A stretch of DNA of 45,685 nucleotides, from assembly GCA_900317365.1 (NCBI GenBank), contig ONGM01000018.1, positions 1 through 45,685 on the forward strand, written 5' to 3'. Below are positions 25,595 through 34,132 of this stretch, piece after piece. Origin of the DNA: an uncultured Planctomycetota bacterium. GTDB taxonomy: Bacteria; Planctomycetota; Planctomycetia; Pirellulales; Thermoguttaceae. Every line of letters begins with the position of its first letter. Within the stretch, counting starts at the first letter, position 1. The notes under the pieces were generated by a model. It saw nothing but the letters and a program-made list of their open reading frames with translations. It was not told the origin of the DNA and ran no database searches. The position numbers were made by a program, and so were the translations under genes.

Positions 25595-27256
25595 GTGAAT
25601 CGAGCAAACTGCGTTTTGACAAAGAAAGCGTTCGCAGACGATTTCGTTAAACGAGTCTCGCTGACGTCGCTTTACGTCCTCTTCCTTGTTTTGACTTTCA
25701 ACGCCAAGAATGCCAGCGGTCAGTATGCTTTTGAGAATGGTTACAACGGCGGCGCGCCCTATTATGAGAACGACGTCGTCAACCTATCGAGCGGGCAATT
25801 TATCGACGGCGGGCAATTCTCGTCCGGACAATTTTACGAAGGTTCGATTCAGAATTTCGACGACATGGGAACAGGGACTTTCGTCGTTCCCAACGGTTAT
25901 AATTACGACGTCAACACGGTAACGTCGGACGGATACTCTTTCTCGACGCAACTAGGCGCGCCTCAATTCGACGATGGCGGACAGTATCAAAATTTCACGA
26001 CGCCAAACGGCGAACAATTGCGCATAATCGGCGACGTCTCCGGCGCCATCCCAATCGGTAACTCGCAGTACGACTCGATTCCCGTTCTAGAGAGCAATCA
26101 ATTCCCCAAAGGTCGCGAACTTCCGGAACTCAAAGTTCCGCAAAACGAGCGTGAACTCGCGATAAGAATCGACGCGCTCCTTGAACGCTTTTCTCACGCG
26201 ACTTTCTCAATCCAACAGGCGACGCCAGGCAGGCTTTTGCGCTATTCGTTAATAGGTGGTGCGAACCAAACGTGCCTTGCGCCGCAGTCGGCGACGGCAG
26301 GCGACGCGGTCGACGCCGCCGCGCCGGGGGAACTCCAGCCGATCTTCACGCTAGGCGCCTTGTGCTGGAACTTTTCATGCGCCGGTCGTCGACTCTTCCG
26401 AATAGTCGGCGACAAACCGACTCCTACCGTCGGATACGGTTTTCAGACGTATCGCGGCGAATTTCTAGCGGCGCTCGCGTACGCGCGTATCGACAGAAAC
26501 TACGAATTGAGCGTCGACGGGAAGCGCTTTCACGTTCAAGATCTCATTGACGCGGAAAAACGCGCTTGTTGTTCTCAAGCGGATCTAACGACGCTCGCGG
26601 TGGCGCTTGCCCACTACTCGCAAGACGCAGACGAAGTTTGGATTAACGAACTAGGCGAGCGCTGGTCTCTCGCCAAAATTCTCGAGTGTGAAGCGCGACG
26701 TCCGATCGACTGGGACACGGCGAGTTCGATTCGAAAGTTAACCGCCCTATCGTACCTGCTCGCACGACTGAAGCAGAGCGCGAATCTAGGCGACGCGCGC
26801 TTCGCAGGGCTTCTTCAACGGGTCGAAACTTTTCTCGTGGCAATGAAACAGCGCGCCCAAATCCTCGTAAAAAACGGCGCGCTTAGCGACGTTCTCTTCT
26901 TTAATCCGAACGTGAAGCTAGAGACTCCTTACATGACGCTTTACGTCAATGGGAAAATTCTTCTTTGGTTGTCCTTTGTTTCTTCGGCAGAAGAGATGAA
27001 AACGTCGGACGCGCTGAGAGTTCATTCTCAGCTATGCGCTCTAGTCGATCAGCTTTTCAACTCGCTCGACAATCTCGACGTCCTCTCGCCAATCGACGAA
27101 GAAACGCTTGCGACCGCAATGCTAACGCTCAGTCGATTTCGCAAATACGTCGACGTGCCGGTAGCGCCGAGCGCGCAAGGCGCTCCTACGCCGCCTACGC
27201 AAGCGCCCTCGAACGACGCGAGAAACGATGAAAGCGCGGCAGATTTCGCCGACTAA
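25595..27256 (+). CDS. Exported planctomycete-type protein of unknown function
   Basis: The GTG at 25595 is favoured by GGAGAG 7 nt upstream; a TTG at 25574 is in frame. The 553-residue product has a signal peptide (hydrophobic SLTSLYVLFLVLTF, cleavage near ASGQ). Residues about 35-170 are rich in G, Q, Y, N and F with repeated S-G-Q-F units (VNLSSGQF, GGQFSSGQF), likely disordered or surface exposed. Residues about 180-530 are helical with alternating patterns that resemble alpha/alpha toroid folds (PTVGYGFQTYRGEFLAALAYAR), but I cannot assign a family. The tail is P/A-rich. It stands alone between the nrdG terminator and a convergent cysA. A weak TTGACA lies at 25522 without a good -10. Confidence 0.55.
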   Translation: MNRANCVLTKKAFADDFVKRVSLTSLYVLFLVLTFNAKNASGQYAFENGYNGGAPYYENDVVNLSSGQFIDGGQFSSGQFYEGSIQNFDDMGTGTFVVPNGYNYDVNTVTSDGYSFSTQLGAPQFDDGGQYQNFTTPNGEQLRIIGDVSGAIPIGNSQYDSIPVLESNQFPKGRELPELKVPQNERELAIRIDALLERFSHATFSIQQATPGRLLRYSLIGGANQTCLAPQSATAGDAVDAAAPGELQPIFTLGALCWNFSCAGRRLFRIVGDKPTPTVGYGFQTYRGEFLAALAYARIDRNYELSVDGKRFHVQDLIDAEKRACCSQADLTTLAVALAHYSQDADEVWINELGERWSLAKILECEARRPIDWDTASSIRKLTALSYLLARLKQSANLGDARFAGLLQRVETFLVAMKQRAQILVKNGALSDVLFFNPNVKLETPYMTLYVNGKILLWLSFVSSAEEMKTSDALRVHSQLCALVDQLFNSLDNLDVLSPIDEETLATAMLTLSRFRKYVDVPVAPSAQGAPTPPTQAPSNDARNDESAADFAD

Positions 27257-27292
27257 AAGAGTAAGTCTAACGAAACGTAAAGAAACGCAAAA

Positions 27293-27327
27293 AGGGTCGA
27301 CGCCGCAAGCGTAACGGCGCCGACCCT
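27293..27327. terminator. Terminator between convergent genes
   Basis: AGGGTCGACGCCG (27293-27305) pairs with CGGCGCCGACCCT (27315-27327) with one mismatch. On the minus strand it is followed by a T-run (27289-27293), so it best serves the cysA transcript. Confidence 0.65.
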
Positions 27328-27392
27328 ATTGCTTTGCGCGTCAAAGGACGCGCCGTATTTCTCTGATTTCAGATTCGCCAACTCGCGCGCGA

Positions 27393-28520
27393 TTAAAAGG
27401 AAGCGGCGCGTTGCGGCTTGTCGACCTCGTCGTTCTCTTCGACGTCGTCGGTAAAAACGCGCAAATTGCGCGGCGTCAGAAAGAAACGACCGCCGTTCTC
27501 TAGACTTAACGCCGCTCGCTCCTGGTGCGACGTCTCGGCGAATAACGTTTCCCCTGCTTCTGTAACCATTTCGACGTGGACGACGTTCCCTGCGGAGCGC
27601 ACGCGAACGACCGTCGCCGGAAACGAAAGTCGTCCTTTGCGCGGTTCTGTGGAAATCTCAAAATCATGCGGACGAATAAAGATCGTCGCAGGATTCGAGC
27701 CGTTGGCGTCGCCGTTGATTTCATCGTTCGTCGCCGCGCCCTCATAGCGTCCGATCCAAACGCGACCGCGCTCCATACGTCCTCGGAACTGATTCACTTG
27801 TCCGAGAAAGTTCATAACAAACGGCGTCTTCGGAGAATGAAAAACTTCGTCCGGCGTTCCGACCTGTTCAATTTTCCCTTGGTTCATAACGGCGACGCGA
27901 TCCGCCAACTCCAACGCCTCGTCCTGATCGTGCGTTACAAAGACGCTTGTAAGGTGAATTTCGTCGTGAAGTCGACGCAACCATGATCGCAATTCAACCC
28001 GGACTTTCGCGTCGAGCGCGCCGAACGGTTCGTCGAGAAGCAACGCTTGCGGCTCCACGGCGAGCGCGCGCGCAAGCGCGACTCGCTGACGTTGACCGCC
28101 GGAAAGTTGCGACGGATAGCGGTCGGCGTAGTTGTCAAGCTGAATCATGTGCAACAGGGCTTGAACCTTTTCGCGAATTTGCGTTTTCGACGGACGAAGA
28201 CGACGCGGCTTGACCGTCATGCCAAACGCTATATTGTCGAAGACGGTCATATGACGAAAAAGCGCGTAATGCTGAAAGACGAACCCCATTCCGCGTTCGC
28301 CGACCTTTTGAGAATCGACGCGCACGCCTCGGAAAAAAACGGATCCGCTCTCTGAATCCGGGGTCTCCAAACCGGCGATAATTCTGAGCAAGGTCGTTTT
28401 TCCGGAACCTGACGGACCTAAAAGCGCGACAAGTTCGCCCGCTTTAACTTGAAGGCTCACGTCGTCGAGCGCTTTAAAACCGCCAAACGTCTTCGTTATA
28501 TTCCTAACTTCAATTCCCAT
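27393..28520 (-). CDS. cysA: Sulfate/thiosulfate ABC transporter ATP-binding protein
   Basis: A 375-residue ABC ATPase. Walker A is GPSGSGKT (about 35-42), the Q-loop lies in [20 protein letters not shown], the signature is [15 protein letters not shown], Walker B is [12 protein letters not shown] and the switch histidine is in [10 protein letters not shown]. The [10 protein letters not shown] region and the C-terminal TOBE domain (about 240-350: [24 protein letters not shown]) match CysA. It energises sulfate or thiosulfate uptake at the inner membrane for cysteine synthesis. The gene follows cysW in the same direction after 109 nt. The C-terminal 20 residues are acidic and unlike the family core. 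Confidence 0.85.
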   Translation of the reverse strand: MGIEVRNITKTFGGFKALDDVSLQVKAGELVALLGPSGSGKTTLLRIIAGLETPDSESGSVFFRGVRVDSQKVGERGMGFVFQHYALFRHMTVFDNIAFGMTVKPRRLRPSKTQIREKVQALLHMIQLDNYADRYPSQLSGGQRQRVALARALAVEPQALLLDEPFGALDAKVRVELRSWLRRLHDEIHLTSVFVTHDQDEALELADRVAVMNQGKIEQVGTPDEVFHSPKTPFVMNFLGQVNQFRGRMERGRVWIGRYEGAATNDEINGDANGSNPATIFIRPHDFEISTEPRKGRLSFPATVVRVRSAGNVVHVEMVTEAGETLFAETSHQERAALSLENGGRFFLTPRNLRVFTDDVEENDEVDKPQRAASF

Positions 28521-28629
28521 GGTTGCCAGCCTTACCTGCGCGCGTTTCTGACGATCACACTCGAAACGCTATTCGCAATCTTAAAAACAATCAATTTCCT
28601 TTTAATCCTTACGCGAAAACTCTCTTTTT

Positions 28630-29541
28630 CTAACCGTCCGTTGATTCGGCGGAGCGTATTTTGATTTCAAGCATGGTCTTAACGACTAACGTTATGATTG
28701 AAATCGTTGCGAGTAGCGTCGCAACGGCAAATGGCGCCGCGCCGCTTTCGTAACTTTGATATAGCGTGTTGATATGAAGAGGCAACGTGTTTGTTTTCAC
28801 GCTATTGCGCGCGACGACGACCGCCGCGCCAAACTCGCCCATCGCGCGCGCGTTGCACAAAATAACGCCGTACAAAAGCGCCCATTTCGCGTTCGGAAGC
28901 GTTACTCGCCAGAAAATCTGCCAACCGCTTGCGCCAAGCACGCGCGCCGCCTGTTCTTCGTCCGTTCCTTGCGCTTCAAAGACTGGAATTATTTCGCGCG
29001 CGACGAAAGGAAACGTTACGAACACCGTAACGATTACGATCGCAGGCGCAGAAAACAGAATGCGAATATTATGCTCGGCGAGGAACCGACCGAGCGACGA
29101 AGACGCGCCAAAAAGAAAGACGAACAGTAATCCGGCAATAATCGGGGAAATAGCAAACGGAATGTCGATCAAGGAGATCAAGACGCCTTTGCCCCAAAAT
29201 TGAAATTTCCCTATGCACCACGCGGCGGCAAGCCCGAAAACAACGTTGAGCGGAATCGCAACGCCCGTCGCGAGCAACGTCATTTTCACCGCTTGAAGCG
29301 TTTCTTTCGTCGATAACGCGCGAACAAACGCGCGCGCGCCGTCCGCGAACGCTTCGAAAAAAACGCACGCCAACGGGAAAATCAAGAAAAGAATCATAAA
29401 CAAAGAGACGAACGCAATGAGCGCTCCGCGCGCAAACGCGGATTCCGTCGTCGCGCGTTTGACCGCTCGGCAATACGCTTCGTGGTCCAAGCGCTCGTCA
29501 GACGCGGAAGCGTCGACTCTATTCCGATCAATCCTTTTCAT
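28630..29541 (-). CDS. cysW: Sulfate ABC transporter permease CysW
   Basis: A 303-residue inner-membrane permease with about six hydrophobic segments, beginning LIAFVSLFMILFLIFPLACV (about 41-60). The permease EAA-type loop that docks on the ATPase is EEQAARVLGASGWQIFWRVTLPNAKW (about 198-223), and VILCNARAMGEFGAAVVVA (about 230-248) is the CysW/CysT C-terminal pattern. CysW is favoured over CysT by overall likeness and by position directly before cysA. The N-terminal 30 residues are a charged extension. Neither cysT nor a sulfate-binding protein lies beside it: the upstream gene is unrelated. The ribosome site is weak (GGAACGTGAACG). Confidence 0.85.
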   Translation of the reverse strand: MKRIDRNRVDASASDERLDHEAYCRAVKRATTESAFARGALIAFVSLFMILFLIFPLACVFFEAFADGARAFVRALSTKETLQAVKMTLLATGVAIPLNVVFGLAAAWCIGKFQFWGKGVLISLIDIPFAISPIIAGLLFVFLFGASSSLGRFLAEHNIRILFSAPAIVIVTVFVTFPFVAREIIPVFEAQGTDEEQAARVLGASGWQIFWRVTLPNAKWALLYGVILCNARAMGEFGAAVVVARNSVKTNTLPLHINTLYQSYESGAAPFAVATLLATISIITLVVKTMLEIKIRSAESTDG

Positions 29542-29575
29542 CGTTCACGTTCCGTTATTTCAAACTCCGCCGCGT

Positions 29576-29615
29576 CGCAAGCGCGTCGAAGAGCGCGTCT
29601 TCAAGTTCGCTTGCG
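29576..29615. repeat. Two-tier hairpin upstream of cysW
   Basis: CGCAAGCG (29576-29583) pairs with CGCTTGCG (29608-29615); inside, GAAGA (29588-29592) pairs with TCTTC (29598-29602) around GCGCG. No T-run follows on either strand. It lies between the BON-protein stop and the cysW start, so it may be a processing or attenuation element. Confidence 0.45.
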
Positions 29616-29677
29616 TCGTCGGAGCGTCGTTTCTATTTCGCCTCATATGCAAAGGCGATCGCCGACTCATCGTTCCA

Positions 29678-30913
29678 TTATTTAGTCGGCTTTGCGGGAG
29701 TTGTTCCTTGATCTACGGACGTTTGACCTTTCGTCCCGGCGGCGGCTCCGCCAGACTTCCCGTCGGTCCCTTGACGGCGAACTTCAATTTTCTCGCCGAT
29801 TCCGTTCTCCGGCGGATCCTCGCGAACGTACGCGAGAAGATTGTTCACACGTTCTACGCGCGGATCTGAGAGAACAAGATTTCCCGCCGCGAGTCGCGCT
29901 CTCGGCGTCGGCACCACTCCGCGCAAGGTTACAACTCCGTCGAAATAATCGACCTGAATCGGTCCCAAAGGATTGACGTCCGGACTTTGCAATAGCATTG
30001 TCTCGAGGTACTCGCGAAATTGCGCGGCAAGCTGGGCAGGCGAAGGCGTCGGCGGCGTCCACGCTGGAGCCTGATCGCCGCTCTCAGGAACTAAACCGCC
30101 GCCAAGAGCTTGTGCGACAGGCTCAAAGAAACCCTGATTTTGAAGTTCGTCCTCGGCGTAATCGTCGTAGTAATATGGCGTCGTCCCTTGGGAATAATCG
30201 AAGAAACCGTCTCGTTGCGTCGGCAAAGTCTGAGCGCGGCGCGGGGCGGAACCGCGCATCCACAACTGCTGGAGATTGCGAATTGGATCGTATTCCGTTC
30301 TTTCAGGCGCAGGCTGAGTTTGCGCGGCGGCGAGACCGCTTTCGCCAAGTGTCGGCGCGACGACGCGCTGTTCCGACTCGGGCTGAAGCGCGTTGCGACT
30401 TCTTCCGTAGGCGGGAGTCCCCGGCGCGCGATATGCGAACCTCTTAGGCGGGGTCGCCGTTACACGACGGGGAGGCTCCTGTTCGCGAAAAAGATCGGGG
30501 CGAAGTTCACGCAGGGCGCGATAATAATCGTTTCGCGCCTTAACGATTCCCGGGTCGCTTTTCGTCTGAAAAGAATTTGTAGGCGCGGCGAAACGGGAAC
30601 TTCCTCCATTTGGATCGAGACCGATCATGCTCCCGTCTTTTGAGAAGGAACCGCGCGCGCCAAATCGAGAGTTCGGCGGATTCGATCTTAAAATCGAGCC
30701 GGTCGTGAGAATGGAACCAACCTGGGAATTTGCCGTCGGGTTCGATCGACCGCTGGACGCGTCGACGTCTTTTTGTCGATCGTCGGTCGCGACGGCAAAA
30801 GCGGTCGCGGAAAATAGCAAAACAAGGGCGAGCAGGAGAGAACGGAGACGTCCGTAAAATCCCCCTTCGCACCGGTTCCCAAGTTGCAACCACGAATTTT
30901 GTAATCGCGACAT
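29678..30913 (-). CDS. Exported BON-domain protein
   Basis: The ATG at 30911-30913 has AGGTGA upstream; a GTG at 30922 is in frame. The 411-residue product has a signal peptide (LRSLLLALVLLFSATAFAVA, about 24-43). Residues about 50-275 are low-complexity, rich in P, R, S, G and Q. A BON domain follows (about 285-365: a helix with FREYLETMLLQ, then IQVDYFDGVVTLRGVV, then helix and VERVNNLLAYV). BON domains bind membranes or the cell wall in the periplasm. The tail is G/K/T-rich. It does not belong to the cys genes by function; it is followed by a 136-nt gap. Confidence 0.7.
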   Translation of the reverse strand: MSRLQNSWLQLGNRCEGGFYGRLRSLLLALVLLFSATAFAVATDDRQKDVDASSGRSNPTANSQVGSILTTGSILRSNPPNSRFGARGSFSKDGSMIGLDPNGGSSRFAAPTNSFQTKSDPGIVKARNDYYRALRELRPDLFREQEPPRRVTATPPKRFAYRAPGTPAYGRSRNALQPESEQRVVAPTLGESGLAAAQTQPAPERTEYDPIRNLQQLWMRGSAPRRAQTLPTQRDGFFDYSQGTTPYYYDDYAEDELQNQGFFEPVAQALGGGLVPESGDQAPAWTPPTPSPAQLAAQFREYLETMLLQSPDVNPLGPIQVDYFDGVVTLRGVVPTPRARLAAGNLVLSDPRVERVNNLLAYVREDPPENGIGEKIEVRRQGTDGKSGGAAAGTKGQTSVDQGTTPAKPTK

Positions 30914-31101
30914 TACTATCACCTATTCAAATTAACCGCCAAATCTTTCCCCAATTAAATCAAAGGAAAAGAACGCCTGCCGCATTTATCGGCGCGTTTG
31001 TTTTCAAACTTAAATTCGTTCGAGTCGTCAACGTCATTAAATCGCAATTTGGAAACATGAGAAGCTGCGCTCGTCTCTTTTCGATTTTGTCAAATACGCT
31101 C

Positions 31102-31129
31102 TTGATAAAGTTTCAACGTCGGATATAAT
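31102..31129 (+). promoter_or_regulatory. tRNA promoter
   Basis: TTGATA (31102-31107), 16 nt, TATAAT (31124-31129). The start site would fall about 8 nt before the tRNA. Confidence 0.75.
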
Positions 31130-31143
31130 CAAGGTTAGGCGTT

Positions 31144-31216
<73 letters not shown>

Positions 31217-31234
31217 CTTGATCTTGTAAATTGT

Positions 31235-31283
31235 GAAAACCCATGCGTGGTCTTTCGACTCCGCGTGGGTTTTCTTTTTTCTT
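31235..31283 (+). terminator. Terminator after the tRNA
   Basis: GAAAACCCATGCG (31235-31247) pairs with CGCGTGGGTTTTC (31262-31274), one G-T pair, followed by a long T-rich run (31270-31284). Confidence 0.9.
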
Positions 31284-32533
31284 TACAGCGTTCGTTCCTT
31301 TGGGAGCTGGAGAGCGTCGGCGCCCAGCGTTACCATTTTGAACTTGAGAGGCGGTCTCGAACTAAAATAATCGTAAAGATCGTCGACGGTCAGACACTCG
31401 TAGAGCGCTAACTTTTCGTCGAGCGAACGAACCGTCTTCAGATTAAACCAATCGTGCAAGATTCCTCGAACCCGACTCGCCGTCGACTCTCCTTGAGTTA
31501 CCAGACTTGTCCTCGTGCTAATCTTAACAAAATCCAATTCCGATTTTGACACGGGTTCAACGCGAAGCCGGTCGATTTCACGAATGATAATCTCCAAAGC
31601 TTCCTGCGCAGATTCCCTTTTAGTTCCGCAATAACACTGAAGTCGTCCGTAGGGGCCGATCGTCGACACGTCGGCGCCGACGGTATAGCAAAGTCCCCTC
31701 TTCTCTCGAACTTCGGTAAAAAGTCGAGACGAGACCCCGCCGCTGAGAACGCCGTACCCAGTCACGGCGCGCCAGTAATCGTCGTGCCCAAAAGGAACCT
31801 CTTCTGCGGAAAGGAAAATATGCGTCTGCGCCGTGTCCGACTCGATGTGCGAAAGCGAACCTTCGGACGGTATTTCATTCGGCGAATCGACGTCGCGAGA
31901 CTCCCAGTCGCCAAAAAGCTGAAAAACTTTGTCTTGAAGACGTTCCCATCCCATTTTGCCCGCGACCGCAATCACCGTTCCGTTTGCTCGATAATGTCGG
32001 TTATAAAACTGACGAACGTCGTCGATCGTGAGTTCCGCAAGGGAGGAGCGCTCGCCGAGCGACGATCGGTTCCATGGAAAAGGAACGGAGATTCGCAAGA
32101 TTTCTTTCTTACCGCGCGCGCGCGGCTCGTCCTCGAGCGCGACAATCTCTTGAAGTTGCGTCATTCGACACTCGTCAAATTCGTCTTCGTCGAATCGCGG
32201 ATGAAGAATTTGAAGCGCTATAAGTTCGAGCGTCTTTTCCCACATGTCGCAGACGCCGCGCGCGCCGAAATTTGTGCGCGATTTCGTCGCGGTTTCCCCA
32301 GAGCTGACGCCCAGATCCAAAAGCGCTTCGTAAAACGATCGATTGTCGTAGTCGCCGGCGCCGCGATTCGTCATTTCGCACGTCAACGACGCGAGTCCAG
32401 ATTGATTCGGCGCGTCGTGGCGCGATCCGACCTGAACGCCGATCGCAAAGGCAAAAGATTCGCTCCACGGCGTCTCGTCGTAGAATAAGGTCAGACCGTT
32501 GTCGAAACTGCGCTTCTGAATATGCGGATCCAT
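31283..32533 (-). CDS. M16-family peptidase homologue without the zinc-binding motif
   Basis: A 416-residue protein with both M16B half-domains. In active enzymes the N-terminal half carries HxxEH within GLAHLLEH; here the same place reads GLASLTCEM (46-54), so S49, C52 and E53 replace all three key residues. The C-terminal half keeps the partner-type SSRLFTEVREKRGLCYTV patch (about 280-297) with the R and Y that complete an active site in heterodimers. It is therefore probably the non-catalytic subunit of a two-subunit M16B protease, or a binding protein. No zinc-bearing partner is in the window. No signal peptide is seen. Its stop abuts the tRNA terminator. Confidence 0.8.
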   Translation of the reverse strand: MDPHIQKRSFDNGLTLFYDETPWSESFAFAIGVQVGSRHDAPNQSGLASLTCEMTNRGAGDYDNRSFYEALLDLGVSSGETATKSRTNFGARGVCDMWEKTLELIALQILHPRFDEDEFDECRMTQLQEIVALEDEPRARGKKEILRISVPFPWNRSSLGERSSLAELTIDDVRQFYNRHYRANGTVIAVAGKMGWERLQDKVFQLFGDWESRDVDSPNEIPSEGSLSHIESDTAQTHIFLSAEEVPFGHDDYWRAVTGYGVLSGGVSSRLFTEVREKRGLCYTVGADVSTIGPYGRLQCYCGTKRESAQEALEIIIREIDRLRVEPVSKSELDFVKISTRTSLVTQGESTASRVRGILHDWFNLKTVRSLDEKLALYECLTVDDLYDYFSSRPPLKFKMVTLGADALQLPKERTL

Positions 32534-32597
32534 TTTCTGTTCCTAATGAATAGTCGGCGCGCTGACGAAAATTTGCGACATAGCGAACTTCAACCGA

Positions 32598-33221
32598 TCA
32601 ATCGTTCGAACGTCGTTCCGTTTCGACAAAAGATTCGACGTATGCGATTTTCGTCGACTGGAAGCCAAAGGAGGAATAGAGTCGGACGGCGGCGACGTTT
32701 TCCGACGTTACTTCGAGGGTTATCATTCGTTTTCCCGACGCGATAAACTGATTGACGGCGCGAGCAATAAGCGCGCGCCCGAGTCCTTTTCCTCGATCGC
32801 TCGGCAAAACGGCAACGTTGTGAATATTTCCCGAGGTCTTCGACGGCGCCACGCACATGATGGCGCCGCAAAATTCGATCGGGCGACCAACTTGATAGAG
32901 CGGGCGATTTTCTTCGGAAAGTGGCGCGTCGCGACCGACGAGCCACGAACTCGACGGCGCGAACATCTTCGACGTCGCCGTTGCGAGAACGAGGTGTTCG
33001 CACGCGTCATACTGTCGATACGTTGGGAAAATGTGCCCGTCAAGGTCGTCTCGAAACGCGCGATGAATAATCGAGGCGAAGGCTCGAACGGCGACCGAAC
33101 TCCACGGAGACCAAAAATATCCCTCCGGCAAGCCGTCGTCGAAAGTCCGTTCCGAAAGCGTCGACGCGTCCAACGCCATTTCCACGCGTCTAACGTACTT
33201 GATTTCTACCGACGTTTCCAT
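32598..33221 (-). CDS. GNAT-family N-acetyltransferase
   Basis: From the ATG at 33219-33221 the protein has 207 residues; the frame is open from a GTG at 33263, and the start is uncertain because AGGAG lies too close to the ATG. The N-terminal half contains a conserved-looking FWSPWSSVAVRAFASIIHRAF segment. The C-terminal half has the GNAT signature NVAVLPSDRGKGLGRALIAR and the NVAAVRLYSSFGFQ patch. The substrate is unknown. It precedes the M16 homologue on the same strand (64 nt gap), so they may be co-transcribed. Confidence 0.8.
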   Translation of the reverse strand: METSVEIKYVRRVEMALDASTLSERTFDDGLPEGYFWSPWSSVAVRAFASIIHRAFRDDLDGHIFPTYRQYDACEHLVLATATSKMFAPSSSWLVGRDAPLSEENRPLYQVGRPIEFCGAIMCVAPSKTSGNIHNVAVLPSDRGKGLGRALIARAVNQFIASGKRMITLEVTSENVAAVRLYSSFGFQSTKIAYVESFVETERRSND

Positions 33222-33457
33222 TCTCCTTTTCTTCTCATGCAAACGCGAGAGTCGACGCGACACAAAATCGACGGCGCGCGACTTCTCGCCATTATACTAC
33301 GCTTCTTATCAAGGACAAGAAGCGAGCGAGTCGAGGAAAAAAGACCTGCCTTGATTTTTCCAAAAAAAATTGCAAGATTGCGCAACACGAAAAGAAAAAC
33401 GGCAACCTTCTATGCGAACGTCAGGTATAAAACGACTTCAACCCCCGAGAGATCAAA

Positions 33458-34099
33458 ATGACGTTACCTTTCCGACAATCGACGAGCGCCGACGACGCTA
33501 CGGATCCGATGCGCGACGAGACGGAGTTCTCGAACGCTCCGAGCGTTCTCGACGTCGCGCGTTACCTCGACGCCAGCGGCAACGTCGATTGGACGTCGGC
33601 GTTGCGCGACTCCGAACCGTGGATACGCGGCGTTATTGCGAAACGTGTCGGTGAAACCGCCGCCGTCGACGAGGTCTTCCAAGAGGTCGCGCTCGCCGTC
33701 GCAAATCAACGCGAACCGTTGCGCGACCCTTCAAAGCTCGGCGCTTGGCTCTATCGAACTACGGTTCTGCAGTCGGCGCTATATCGGAGAAAAGCCGGAA
33801 GAAAAAGAAACTTCCTTAAAAGGTACGAGTCCGATTTAGCAAACTCGACCGAAGAACGCGCGCCGCAAGAGCCGCTCGACTGGCTTATTTGCCAAGAGCG
33901 CGAAGAACTCGTGCGCGCCGCCGTCGCTCAGCTCCCGATTGACGATCAACGAATCCTCATGATGAAGTATCGCGAAGACAAAAGTTACCAAGAGATCGCA
34001 AACGAGCTTGGCGCCACGACCCTCGCAGTGCAGTCGAAATTGCATCGCGCTCGAAAGCGTTTAAAGGAAATTTTAAATATAAAAGTTGCGGATTTATAG
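33458..34099 (+). CDS. ECF-type RNA polymerase sigma factor
   Basis: A 213-residue sigma factor of the extracytoplasmic function class. Region 2 spans about 45-120 (WIRGVIAKRVGETAAVDEVF, LGAWLYRTTVLQSALYRRK), which binds RNA polymerase and the -10. Region 4 spans about 145-205 (LVRAAVAQLPIDDQRILMMK, SYQEIANELGATTLAVQSKL, HRARKRLKEIL), a helix-turn-helix for the -35. The ribosome site is GAGAG before the ATG. The next gene, 33 nt after its stop, is a membrane anti-sigma-like protein and the third a PDZ protein, so it likely responds to envelope state. The upstream 190 nt show a TATAAA near 33426 but no confident -35. Confidence 0.88.
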   Translation: MTLPFRQSTSADDATDPMRDETEFSNAPSVLDVARYLDASGNVDWTSALRDSEPWIRGVIAKRVGETAAVDEVFQEVALAVANQREPLRDPSKLGAWLYRTTVLQSALYRRKAGRKRNFLKRYESDLANSTEERAPQEPLDWLICQEREELVRAAVAQLPIDDQRILMMKYREDKSYQEIANELGATTLAVQSKLHRARKRLKEILNIKVADL

Positions 34100-34132
34100 C
34101 CTAAATCAACGCGCCGAATATTGGAGCATATC

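Noticed and set aside
33380..33457. Possible ECF-type autoregulatory promoter before the sigma factor
   Set aside because: AACC and CGTC elements are present, but their spacing is too short for a typical ECF promoter.
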